Below, piece by piece: positions 1 to 5,885 of a stretch of 14,921 nucleotides of DNA. The stretch's first letter is position 1. Each line of letters begins with the position of its first letter. The notes beneath the pieces were generated by a model, which was not told the origin of the DNA, ran no database searches, and saw nothing but the letters and a program-made list of their open reading frames with translations. A program made the position numbers and the translations under genes. Source of the stretch: Candidatus Uhrbacteria bacterium (GTDB lineage: Bacteria; Patescibacteriota; Patescibacteriia; 2-12-FULL-60-25); assembly GCA_009691315.1 (NCBI GenBank), contig SICT01000020.1:1-14921 (forward strand), given 5' to 3'.

Positions 1-737
1 ACGACATCTTCAATCACGGCTGGTCGAGATCCTGTTAAATACGTCTTAGCAAAAAAAACGCCAACAATCCCTCCTCGTTCCGCAACTAAACGCAATTGTT
101 CATCGGTATAGTTGCGTGGATTTGGACACAAAGCGCAAGCATTTCCATGACTAATCACAATTGGTCCTTTGACTATTTTTAATGCGTCAGCAAACGTTGG
201 CGCATTCATATGGGCAAAATCAACTACCATGTGATGCGCTTGCAACCACTCGATCATTCGTGCACCCAGCATGGTTAATCCAGTTGTCGAATCTTTTGTT
301 CCACCCCCAAGTGGATTAGTTAAATTCCACACAAGACCCAGCGAACGCCAGCCCATGTCATACCATTTTTCTAAACGCGGCCAATCTGCATCACTCACCA
401 CATTCAAACCTTCAATATGCAAAATCAATCCATGTCGATCATTTCTTTGAAACAACAGTTCCAAATCTGCTTTTGTTTTTACGATCATCCATTCTGGATG
501 TGTTTCACAATAAGACAGATACTGAGCGAAATCACTTTCAATCATGTCATTGCTGGCCGGATCAAAGAAATTTTCCTTTGGCGGAACAGGGAAAGCGGTT
601 GCAAATGTTGCCTTTACCTGATTGCGTTTTAAAAAATCAAAATTTGTCTGCCAGTGATTGGCTGGATATAAATCACGGCGATTGATATGCAAAAGTAAAT
701 CTTCATGGAGATCGAGCAAGGGAAATGATTGGGGCAT
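1..737 (-). CDS. Membrane dipeptidase-like peptidase M19, partial (C-terminus beyond window)
   Basis: This zinc-dependent dipeptidase of the renal dipeptidase family (M19) hydrolyses dipeptides. The 245 residues seen start at ATG 735-737 and run off the left edge. The expected metal ligands can be placed: the HED motif (H11, D13), the bridging glutamate in LHIEG (E109), and histidines in VVDFAH (H176) and VISHGN (H197). WRSLGLVWN (about 130-138), GLT (153-155) and PRNYTDEQ (207-214) are also typical of the family. No signal peptide is seen, so a cytoplasmic enzyme is likely, perhaps serving peptide scavenging. The ATG lies only 11 bases after the T-run of the terminator of the upstream gene and has no Shine-Dalgarno site, so the transcript may be nearly leaderless. 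Sampled GC is near 40%, lower than the upstream gene. The family call is secure; the substrate is unknown. Confidence 0.93.
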   Translation of the reverse strand, partial: MPQSFPLLDLHEDLLLHINRRDLYPANHWQTNFDFLKRNQVKATFATAFPVPPKENFFDPASNDMIESDFAQYLSYCETHPEWMIVKTKADLELLFQRNDRHGLILHIEGLNVVSDADWPRLEKWYDMGWRSLGLVWNLTNPLGGGTKDSTTGLTMLGARMIEWLQAHHMVVDFAHMNAPTFADALKIVKGPIVISHGNACALCPNPRNYTDEQLRLVAERGGIVGVFFAKTYLTGSRPAVIEDV

Positions 738-748
738 ATCGTTTGGAT

Positions 749-785
749 AAAAAAGTGGTAGCCTGCCCGCAAAGAGCAGGCTACC
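749..785 (-). terminator. Rho-independent terminator after the unknown gene
   Basis: Read on the minus strand, arms GGTAGCCTGC and GCAGGCTACC (776-785 and 757-766) form a perfect 10-bp stem with a 9-base loop. Two bases then lead into a run of six T (754-749). It lies 11 bases after the TAG of the 797-1933 gene, so it closes that transcript just before the dipeptidase gene. Confidence 0.9.
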
Positions 786-796
786 GAGAGAAAAAA

Positions 797-1933
797 CTAA
801 CACGAATGAAACCTTTCGAAGAGGCGCATGGCTCGCCCAACGACTTCAAGCGAATTTTCAACACCCCACGGATGAACGTAGAGCCCGCGCTCCAGAACAT
901 CGTACTGAGTGAAGGCCGAGCCAGGGCGTTCGATCTGATAGAAGATCTCAGGACAATCGTGGACGGCTTGCCGCACACGCATCAAATCTTTGTCCTTAGA
1001 GGCACCCACCTCCTGTACGATAGCCTTCTTGGTTACCTGATCCATCACTCCCTGAAAACGGATTGCCCGACGACGATTGCCGGCTTCTAGATTTAGCCAG
1101 GCATCGATCAGAGCGTTGAGGGCCATACGACGATCGTTCAAGACCGCGAAACGCATGTCGGCCACCGGAATCAAGTGGAACGTTAAGGTCTCCGGAAGCT
1201 CTCGCCAGCCAAGCCTCTTGCGTGCCTGATCGTAGAGAGCGTGAAAACTCGGTAGGAGACCATTGATGTAGAGCACCATGTCCGGACCGGACAAATGATA
1301 GACATCGCGAACCCCACGGAGCTTTGCCTCGACCATCCCATCGATCAGGATGTTCAGAATATTTGGTGTAAGCCAACCCGCTTGCGAATTGGTCAGGCCA
1401 AAAATTCCGACACGCTTCAACATTCCACCGAAGATTGCATGACCTGGTTTAGTCACACAACCGTCCGCATCCACGTGACGCTCCCACGAAACCGCCGGAT
1501 GATCGAACAGGGTCTCGATGACAGCGATAATATCCTCCGCATGACGTGAAAGATAATCCGTGTACAGGAGCCACTCACCAGGAACTGCCGCTTGCACAGA
1601 GGCGAGATGACCCTCGGTGAGACGCGCTCCTGGCGTGAACCATTTAGGAGCGAGTGTCGATGGCTGCAGGACGCAGGCGTGAGATGTGAGAAGCTCTGGA
1701 TTGGAGATCGTTTCTGATTTCCCTGCATGAATCACGCGATGAGGATGAAAGTTGTAATCCTTTATCCCCAAAGTGCGATCGTACAGGTTCATCGGAATGC
1801 CGAGCGCCCCGATCGCGAGATTATTCCCGTAGATATTTCCAACATGCGGGGTCTTCTGAACCGAATCTCCCTTGTGATGCAGGTGGGCAAGGTCGGCGAG
1901 AGAGATATCTTTTCGAATGATCACATTGAACAT
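797..1933 (-). CDS. Unrecognised 378-residue protein
   Basis: I do not recognise a family. The product looks soluble: no signal peptide, no clear membrane span, no P-loop or obvious nucleotide-binding motif. The N-terminal part is rich in histidine (HLHHKGD near 17-23, PHVG near 29-32, HPHRVIH near 63-69). The middle has FGGMLKRVGIFGLTNSQAGW, and the C-terminal third is charged. The start is well supported: ATG at 1931-1933 follows AAGGAGG (1947-1941) with 7 bases between, a consensus site that the ribosomal genes here lack. Hand counts of two 60-base stretches give 53% and 58% GC, against 38% and 47% in the dipeptidase gene. The gene lies between terminators at 2021-2048 and 749-785, so it is likely transcribed alone. 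Composition, ribosome binding site and isolation suggest acquisition by transfer (inference). The stop is TAG. Confidence 0.85.
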   Translation of the reverse strand: MFNVIIRKDISLADLAHLHHKGDSVQKTPHVGNIYGNNLAIGALGIPMNLYDRTLGIKDYNFHPHRVIHAGKSETISNPELLTSHACVLQPSTLAPKWFTPGARLTEGHLASVQAAVPGEWLLYTDYLSRHAEDIIAVIETLFDHPAVSWERHVDADGCVTKPGHAIFGGMLKRVGIFGLTNSQAGWLTPNILNILIDGMVEAKLRGVRDVYHLSGPDMVLYINGLLPSFHALYDQARKRLGWRELPETLTFHLIPVADMRFAVLNDRRMALNALIDAWLNLEAGNRRRAIRFQGVMDQVTKKAIVQEVGASKDKDLMRVRQAVHDCPEIFYQIERPGSAFTQYDVLERGLYVHPWGVENSLEVVGRAMRLFERFHSC

Positions 1934-1940
1934 GCAGGCT

Positions 1941-1947
1941 CCTCCTT
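1941..1947 (-). promoter_or_regulatory. Consensus Shine-Dalgarno site AAGGAGG
   Basis: AAGGAGG lies 7 bases upstream of the ATG at 1931-1933. It decides the start of the unknown gene and is the only strong Shine-Dalgarno site found at any gene start in this window. Confidence 0.85.
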
Positions 1948-1979
1948 ATCAGGACTTCGTTCGTGTGAAGATGCTCAGA

Positions 1980-2005
1980 TTCTCGACCAGACTTTTCATC
2001 GAGAA
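1980..2005. repeat. Inverted repeat in the leader of the unknown gene
   Basis: TTCTCGA (1980-1986) and TCGAGAA (1999-2005) are perfect 7-base inverted arms with a 12-base loop. They lie between the terminator at 2021-2048 and the Shine-Dalgarno site of the 797-1933 gene. The repeat could be an operator or a leader hairpin. I found no convincing -35/-10 pair in 1948-2020, so the promoter of that gene is unplaced. Confidence 0.5.
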
Positions 2006-2020
2006 CCCGAAACCCCATAG

Positions 2021-2048
2021 AACAAAACCACCGCAACTGGTGCGGTGG
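2021..2048 (-). terminator. Rho-independent terminator of the small orphan unit
   Basis: On the minus strand CCACCGCA and TGCGGTGG (2048-2041 and 2035-2028) form a perfect 8-bp, GC-rich stem with a 5-base loop, followed by TTTTGTT. It would end transcription coming from the promoter at 2192-2220 and any readthrough from map, insulating the unknown gene at 797-1933. Confidence 0.88.
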
Positions 2049-2064
2049 CTTCTCTCATTCCGTT

Positions 2065-2076
2065 CATAACGTTATG
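2065..2076. repeat. 12-base perfect palindrome CATAACGTTATG
   Basis: CATAACGTTATG overlaps the TAA (2072-2074) of the candidate micro-ORF. Outside it, TTCTCT and AGAGAA can also pair on the minus strand, so the 3' part of the short transcript could fold into one larger hairpin just before the terminator. Confidence 0.5.
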
Positions 2077-2179
2077 GATTGATAGAAGAGAAATTCACCG
2101 CAAGATATTTAAACCAAATCATAAAGACGACCGCGAGATGGCGGCGGGTCTTATACGTAAAATACTGAACAGATCTCAT
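2072..2179 (-). CDS. Candidate 35-residue hydrophobic peptide
   Basis: This open frame (ATG 2177-2179, TAA 2072-2074) starts about 6 bases after the expected transcription start of the promoter at 2192-2220, so the message would be nearly leaderless. The peptide has a basic patch (KTRRH, residues 10-14) followed by a hydrophobic stretch (LAVVFMIWFKYLAV, residues 15-28) with one internal lysine. That pattern suits a small membrane-associated peptide. There is no Shine-Dalgarno site, as for the other native genes here. The frame is short enough to arise by chance, and the same transcript of about 165 bases could be a non-coding RNA. The flanking promoter and terminator make a real transcript likelier than the peptide itself. 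Function unknown. Confidence 0.45.
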   Translation of the reverse strand: MRSVQYFTYKTRRHLAVVFMIWFKYLAVNFSSINP

Positions 2180-2191
2180 AGTGAGAGTACT

Positions 2192-2220
2192 ATTCTAAAA
2201 CAAATCTGCTGAACCGTCAA
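2192..2220 (-). promoter_or_regulatory. Sigma-70-like promoter, TTGACG-17-TAGAAT
   Basis: On the minus strand TTGACG (2220-2215) and TAGAAT (2197-2192) are exactly 17 bases apart, each one base from the classical consensus. The transcript would start near 2185 and end at the terminator at 2021-2048, about 165 bases in all. A short palindrome TCTCA-TAG-TGAGA (2174-2186) covers the expected start site. Confidence 0.72.
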
Positions 2221-2221
2221 G

Positions 2222-2245
2222 AACGTATCAAAAAACGTATCAAAA
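2222..2245. repeat. Two tandem 12-base repeats upstream of the -35 box
   Basis: AACGTATCAAAA occurs twice head to tail (2222-2233 and 2234-2245). On the minus strand these are TTTTGATACGTT units that begin one base upstream of the -35 box at 2220. The T-rich direct repeats could be a regulator binding site or an UP-like element. Confidence 0.6.
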
Positions 2246-2287
2246 AATAGGAGTGGATAAGTACGAATGGTCTGTAGAATAAAAATT

Positions 2288-2602
2288 CTAAGCCGCTCGC
2301 TGTTGTTGATGCTTCTTTTGTAATGCACGATCTAATGCGGCCTGTAATTTTTGCAAATGTCCTTCATCAACCTCTCCCCCATGAAACATATTCACCAGAG
2401 CCGGCTGTTTATGCGGATCCTGAAATTATTCTCGAAAGACATCTTGATAGGTGAGCGACCATTGCTCTTCACCCCCTCTTTGCCCCTTCAACCACAATGC
2501 GATCAACTTTGCCTGAAGCTGATATTTTGCTTTCGTAATTTCTGCCGAAGAATAAACGCGTTCTGGATGCGCCGATGGCATGGAAGCTGGCATATCTTTC
2601 AT
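2288..2602 (-). pseudogene. Short gene after map, interrupted by an in-frame TAA
   Basis: The frame starts with ATG at 2600-2602, three bases after the TAA of map. It codes for 58 residues, meets TAA at 2426-2428, then continues in the same frame for 45 residues to TAG at 2288-2290. Both halves look coding: the first holds VYSSAEITKAKYQ and ALWLKGQRGG, the second FQDPHKQP, MFHGGEVDEG and a charged helical end (LQKLQAALDRALQKK). One base change to GAA, CAA or AAA would restore a 104-residue protein. It may be a recent pseudogene, an assembly error, or two adjacent short genes, the second restarting at an internal GTG or ATG. I recognise no family. Its place directly behind map implies cotranscription with the ribosomal cluster. 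Confidence 0.62.
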
Positions 2603-2605
2603 ACA

Positions 2606-3385
2606 TTATACATCAGGCCATGGAGTGATCAAATCATACCCTTCCTCGGTCACAACGATCGTGACTTCAAAATGTGCGGCCAAAGATTTATCAGCGGTGA
2701 CAATGGTCCAGCCATCTGGCTTCATCCTCACACGCCAATCGCCCAGCGTGACCATCGGCTCGATCGCGAGTACCATCCCTGTCTGCAATTTTACTTTCGG
2801 TAAACGATCGTCACGATAATTTGGCACTTGCGGCTCTTCATGCACCGCATGTCCCACCCCATGACCCACTAAATCTTTGACAATCCCATATTTTTTTGGT
2901 GCAAGATAATCCTCGATCGCCTCGCCAATATCCCCCACCCATTTTCCTGCTTTGATAACTGAAATACCGCGCACCAGGGACTCACGTGTATCTTTGACTA
3001 GGCCCTGCACTTTTTGGTCTACCTTCCCAACGATGACCGTCGTCGCCATATCTGTGGCCAATCCCTCATACCACACACCAATATCCAATCCCACAATGTC
3101 TCCTTCTTTGATGATCCGCGCCGGAATCGGCAAGCCATGCACGACCTCTTCGTTAATCGAAACACACAACGCTCCCGGATAGGCTGGGTCTTGCGTACTG
3201 ATACGATAGCCCAAGAATGATGGCGTGGCACCAGCTTCGGCAAAACGTTTACGTGCGATCGCATCAAGTTCTTCGCTCGTGACACCCGCGACACAAGCCG
3301 CTCGAATCTCGCGCAGAGTTTTTGATAACAGCTCTCCGCCTTGGTGCAACTTTTTTATTTCTTCAGGAGCTTTGATTAAAGACAT
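2606..3385 (-). CDS. map: Methionine aminopeptidase type I
   Basis: This enzyme removes the initiator methionine from new proteins at the ribosome exit. The 259-residue product has the complete pita-bread fold signature. Metal ligands are D101 (GLDIGVWYE), D112 (ATDMATT), H175 (LVGHGVGH), E209 (AIEPM) and E240 (HFEVTIVV), and H83 (VVHGLP) matches the substrate-site histidine. There is no N-terminal zinc-finger extension, so it is type Ia. I chose ATG at 3383-3385 over the TTG at 3404-3406: that longer form would add seven residues and overlap adk, and the family usually begins close to the motif MSLIKAPEEI. The gene follows adk by 10 bases and has no Shine-Dalgarno site. Its TAA is followed after three bases by the broken short gene. 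Confidence 0.97.
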   Translation of the reverse strand: MSLIKAPEEIKKLHQGGELLSKTLREIRAACVAGVTSEELDAIARKRFAEAGATPSFLGYRISTQDPAYPGALCVSINEEVVHGLPIPARIIKEGDIVGLDIGVWYEGLATDMATTVIVGKVDQKVQGLVKDTRESLVRGISVIKAGKWVGDIGEAIEDYLAPKKYGIVKDLVGHGVGHAVHEEPQVPNYRDDRLPKVKLQTGMVLAIEPMVTLGDWRVRMKPDGWTIVTADKSLAAHFEVTIVVTEEGYDLITPWPDV

Positions 3386-3395
3386 GGTAGATAGG

Positions 3396-4055
3396 TTACG
3401 CGACAAATCCTAATCTGGCCATTTTACGGATCAGTTCTTCAAATAAAAATGGGATAGGTTGTGCTCCATTGACGACAAGCAGAACACCCTGCTTCCGATA
3501 ATACGCGGCCATAGGTTCAGTCATAAAATGATAAGCAACAAGGCGCTGACGAATAATATCTTCGCGATCATCTTCGCGTTTAATCAACGGATGACCACAC
3601 AAGGCACAACGTCCCGGCAAAGCAGATGGTGCTTCTTCGATATGAAAAATCGAACGGCAAAACACACACTGACGCCGACCCATCAGCCGTTTGACCGCTT
3701 CTTCATCGCTGATTTTAATGTGAATGGCTAAATTGATTTTGACTAACCGATCGAGCGACTCCGCTTGATCGACGTTCCGTGGATATCCTTCCAGCAAGAA
3801 TCCTTTCTCGCTTACAATTTCTTTTAATCGTTTTTTAAAAATGGCATTGACGACTTCATCCGGCGCGAGCATTCCCCTTGCTACATATTCTTTCACCAGA
3901 CTGCCAAGCGGGGTGTTCGCCTCGATCTCTGCACGAAACATATCTCCAGACCCAAAAAGCGGGATCCCAAATCGATCAGACAATAATTGTCCTTGCGTGC
4001 CTTTTCCGCAGCCTTGCGGACCAAACAAAATGGCTTGCAGACGTTTACGTCCCAT
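3396..4055 (-). CDS. adk: Adenylate kinase, zinc-LID type
   Basis: Adenylate kinase converts ATP plus AMP to two ADP in the cytoplasm. The 219 residues contain the P-loop GPQGCGKGT (12-20; many relatives have GPPGAGKGT), the GYPRN motif (90-94) and DDREDIIRQR (162-171). The LID domain carries four cysteines as CVFC (130-133) and CALC (150-153), as in zinc-binding long adenylate kinases. Placement between secY and map is the usual spc-operon order. It is preceded by a 97-base spacer with a large inverted repeat and a T-rich stretch directly before the ATG, so its expression may be partly separated from that of secY. No Shine-Dalgarno site is seen. Confidence 0.97.
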   Translation of the reverse strand: MGRKRLQAILFGPQGCGKGTQGQLLSDRFGIPLFGSGDMFRAEIEANTPLGSLVKEYVARGMLAPDEVVNAIFKKRLKEIVSEKGFLLEGYPRNVDQAESLDRLVKINLAIHIKISDEEAVKRLMGRRQCVFCRSIFHIEEAPSALPGRCALCGHPLIKREDDREDIIRQRLVAYHFMTEPMAAYYRKQGVLLVVNGAQPIPFLFEELIRKMARLGFVA

Positions 4056-4067
4056 AAAAAAAGAACA

Positions 4068-4148
4068 AGCTTATAGCTGTTAGCTTATAGCTTTTAGAAG
4101 CTCTGCGAGTCATAACCTCTAAAAGCTAACAGCTATAAGCTAAAAGCT
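4068..4148. repeat. Heptameric AGCTNNN repeat forming an 18-bp inverted repeat (secY-adk spacer)
   Basis: The left part (4068-4102) is five heptamers: AGCTTAT, AGCTGTT, AGCTTAT, AGCTTTT and AGAAGCT. The right part (4121-4148) has the same heptamers in opposite orientation: AAAAGCT, AACAGCT, ATAAGCT, AAAAGCT. Bases 4068-4085 and 4124-4141 are perfect 18-base inverted arms around a 38-base loop. On the minus strand the hairpin is followed by TGTTCTTTTTT, so it could weakly terminate or protect the secY message. A close relative lies at 10996-11030 inside rplV. Confidence 0.85.
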
Positions 4149-4152
4149 CAAG

Positions 4153-5430
4153 TCAGTACGCATCGTACTCGCGCATCGTCAACTGAGATTCCACTTGTTT
4201 GACAGATTCAATCACCACAGACACGACGATCAACAGAGAGGTGCCGCCGAGGGCGAGCGACTGTGTACCGGTAAAATGCTGGGCCACGAGCGGAAGCACC
4301 GCAATCAAGCCTAAAAATAAAGCGCCACCAAAGGTAATCCGATCAATCACATGTTGGACATATTCCGCTGTTGACTTGCCCGGACGAATCCCTGGAATAA
4401 AACCTCCTTGTTTTTGCAAATTTTCTGCGATCTGATCGGGATGAAAAATCACCGCTGTATAGAAAAAAGTGAATCCAACCACAAACAAAAAATACAGAAT
4501 CCCGTAAATTAATTGATTCTGCAAAGTCACAATCACCCATTGCGCGGCCTGCACGACCCATTCGGTTTTTGCTTTGACCAAAAATTGCGCAATGACCGTT
4601 GGGAAAATCAAAAGAGAGATCGCAAAAATAATCGGGATCACCCCGGCGATATTCACCCGCAGAGGAAGCGAGGAAGCAACTCCACCAGGAGCCGGACCGG
4701 CCCCGCGCGATTGACGCGCATATTGGATAGGAATGTTGCGCTGACCCTCAGTGACAAACACGACACCGACCACGGTCAAAATGGCGATGGCAACGAACAG
4801 CAAGATAGTAAAAAAATCCGATGAAGTGTAGGTCGCTAAAAACTGGGAAATGGCGCTCGGCAAACTCGCCACGATTCCAGCAAAAATTAACAAAGAAATG
4901 CCATTCCCAACTTTTTTCTCGCTCATCAACTCACCAATCCACATCAGAAAAAGCGTTCCGGCCGTCACCGTGAAAATAATGGAAATAATATAGAGAGGAT
5001 TGGTTGTGGTCAAAATCGCCACCTGAGACTGACGCATCAGCGCGAACAAACTAAACGATTGGATAATGGCGAGTGGTACCGTCAGCATGCGCGTCCAATG
5101 GTTGATTTTCTGCTGTCCGGATTCCCCTTCTTTCTGAATTTCCTCAATCCGTGGGATAATCATCCCCAACAATTGAAAAATAATCGAGGCGGTAATATAC
5201 GGAGCAACTCCTAAAGCCACAACACTAAAATTGCGAATCGTGCCGCCAGAAAACAAATTCAGCAATCCGAGCACCTGATTTCCTTCGATCAGGTGACGCA
5301 GAGCTGTCACATTAATTCCCGGCAGAGGAAGATTCGCTGTCACACGAAAGACCACCATCATGAACAAGATAAACAACAGACCGTTGCGCACGTCCTTACT
5401 CTGCCAAATACGAAGAAGCTTGTCCCACAT
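4153..5430 (-). CDS. secY: Protein translocase channel subunit SecY
   Basis: SecY is the central pore of the Sec translocon in the inner membrane. The 425-residue product shows about ten hydrophobic spans starting near residue 16, and the plug-side motif PLPGIN (36-41). Also present are GLLNLFSGG, GVAPYITASII, the cytoplasmic loop EGQRNIPIQYARQ that contacts ribosome and SecA, GVIPIIFA, and GGFIPGIRPGKSTAEY in the large cytoplasmic C-terminal loop. Length is normal for the family. It starts five bases after the TAA of rplO, without a Shine-Dalgarno site. Its stop is TGA, one of three in this cluster showing that TGA ends translation here. The spacer to adk holds a long inverted repeat. Confidence 0.98.
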   Translation of the reverse strand: MWDKLLRIWQSKDVRNGLLFILFMMVVFRVTANLPLPGINVTALRHLIEGNQVLGLLNLFSGGTIRNFSVVALGVAPYITASIIFQLLGMIIPRIEEIQKEGESGQQKINHWTRMLTVPLAIIQSFSLFALMRQSQVAILTTTNPLYIISIIFTVTAGTLFLMWIGELMSEKKVGNGISLLIFAGIVASLPSAISQFLATYTSSDFFTILLFVAIAILTVVGVVFVTEGQRNIPIQYARQSRGAGPAPGGVASSLPLRVNIAGVIPIIFAISLLIFPTVIAQFLVKAKTEWVVQAAQWVIVTLQNQLIYGILYFLFVVGFTFFYTAVIFHPDQIAENLQKQGGFIPGIRPGKSTAEYVQHVIDRITFGGALFLGLIAVLPLVAQHFTGTQSLALGGTSLLIVVSVVIESVKQVESQLTMREYDAY

Positions 5431-5435
5431 AAAGA

Positions 5436-5876
5436 TTATGTTTCGATCTTACCGCCGGCTTTTTCAATCGCCGCTTTGGCGGAAGCTGTTACGGCCAAAC
5501 CCTTGAGAATCATTTTTTTCTTCATCTCTCCACCGCCAACCACCTTGATCTCCTGTTCCCCGCGCAACAAAAATCCTGCCTTACGTAAACTCTGCATGGT
5601 CACCGTTGCTCCTTCTTCAAAATGTGCCAACTGTGTAAGCGTGATGATCACCGCTTTTTGAGAACGGCTTTGAAAGCCCCGAAGTTTTGGAAAACCCAAG
5701 AGCATTTGCTTCATGCCTTTAAGACGCAGGCCCTTGCGTCCACCCGTACGAGACCGTTGACCCTTGGTTCCACGGCCGGCGGTTTTTCCGCGACCCGTTC
5801 CCGGACCACGCCCAATACGGAATCGCTTGGTACGCGATCCTGCTTTTGGTTTTAATGTATGAAGAGATAACGGCAT
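5436..5876 (-). CDS. rplO: Large-subunit ribosomal protein uL15
   Basis: uL15 is a structural protein of the large subunit whose basic N-terminal arm threads into 23S rRNA. The 146 residues include the Gly/Arg-rich N-terminal stretch (FRIGRGPGTGRGKTAGRGTK, about 20-39), RTGGRKGLRLKGM and GFPKLRGF. The C-terminal globular half ends in KIET. Length is normal. It follows rpsE by only 9 bases; in most bacteria rpmD (uL30) would lie between them. The start shows the local pattern of TAA, a short AT/pyrimidine spacer and CCTATG, without a Shine-Dalgarno site. Confidence 0.97.
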   Translation of the reverse strand: MPLSLHTLKPKAGSRTKRFRIGRGPGTGRGKTAGRGTKGQRSRTGGRKGLRLKGMKQMLLGFPKLRGFQSRSQKAVIITLTQLAHFEEGATVTMQSLRKAGFLLRGEQEIKVVGGGEMKKKMILKGLAVTASAKAAIEKAGGKIET

Positions 5877-5885
5877 AGGAATATA

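Noticed and set aside
725..2020. Long open frames on the plus strand opposite the unknown gene (for example 725-1090, 1295-1549 and 1727-2020)
   Set aside because: They are shadows of the 378-codon minus-strand gene, which alone has a Shine-Dalgarno site, a terminator and full-length coding character.
2021..2200. tRNA or tmRNA gene in the gap after map
   Set aside because: I found no acceptor stem with CCA, no T-loop motif and no cloverleaf; only the promoter, micro-ORF and terminator stand out.
3386..3406. Upstream TTG start for map
   Set aside because: It overlaps the adk stop, adds seven unconserved residues and lacks a binding site; ATG at 3383-3385 fits the family.
4068..4148. CRISPR array suggested by regular short repeats
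   Set aside because: The units are seven bases and contiguous, with no unique spacers between them; no array is present anywhere in the window.
4153..4155. Possible reassignment of TGA to glycine, as in some CPR lineages
   Set aside because: TGA ends secY, rplV and rpsQ at the expected protein lengths; reading through would add only short meaningless tails, and no in-frame TGA is needed inside any gene.
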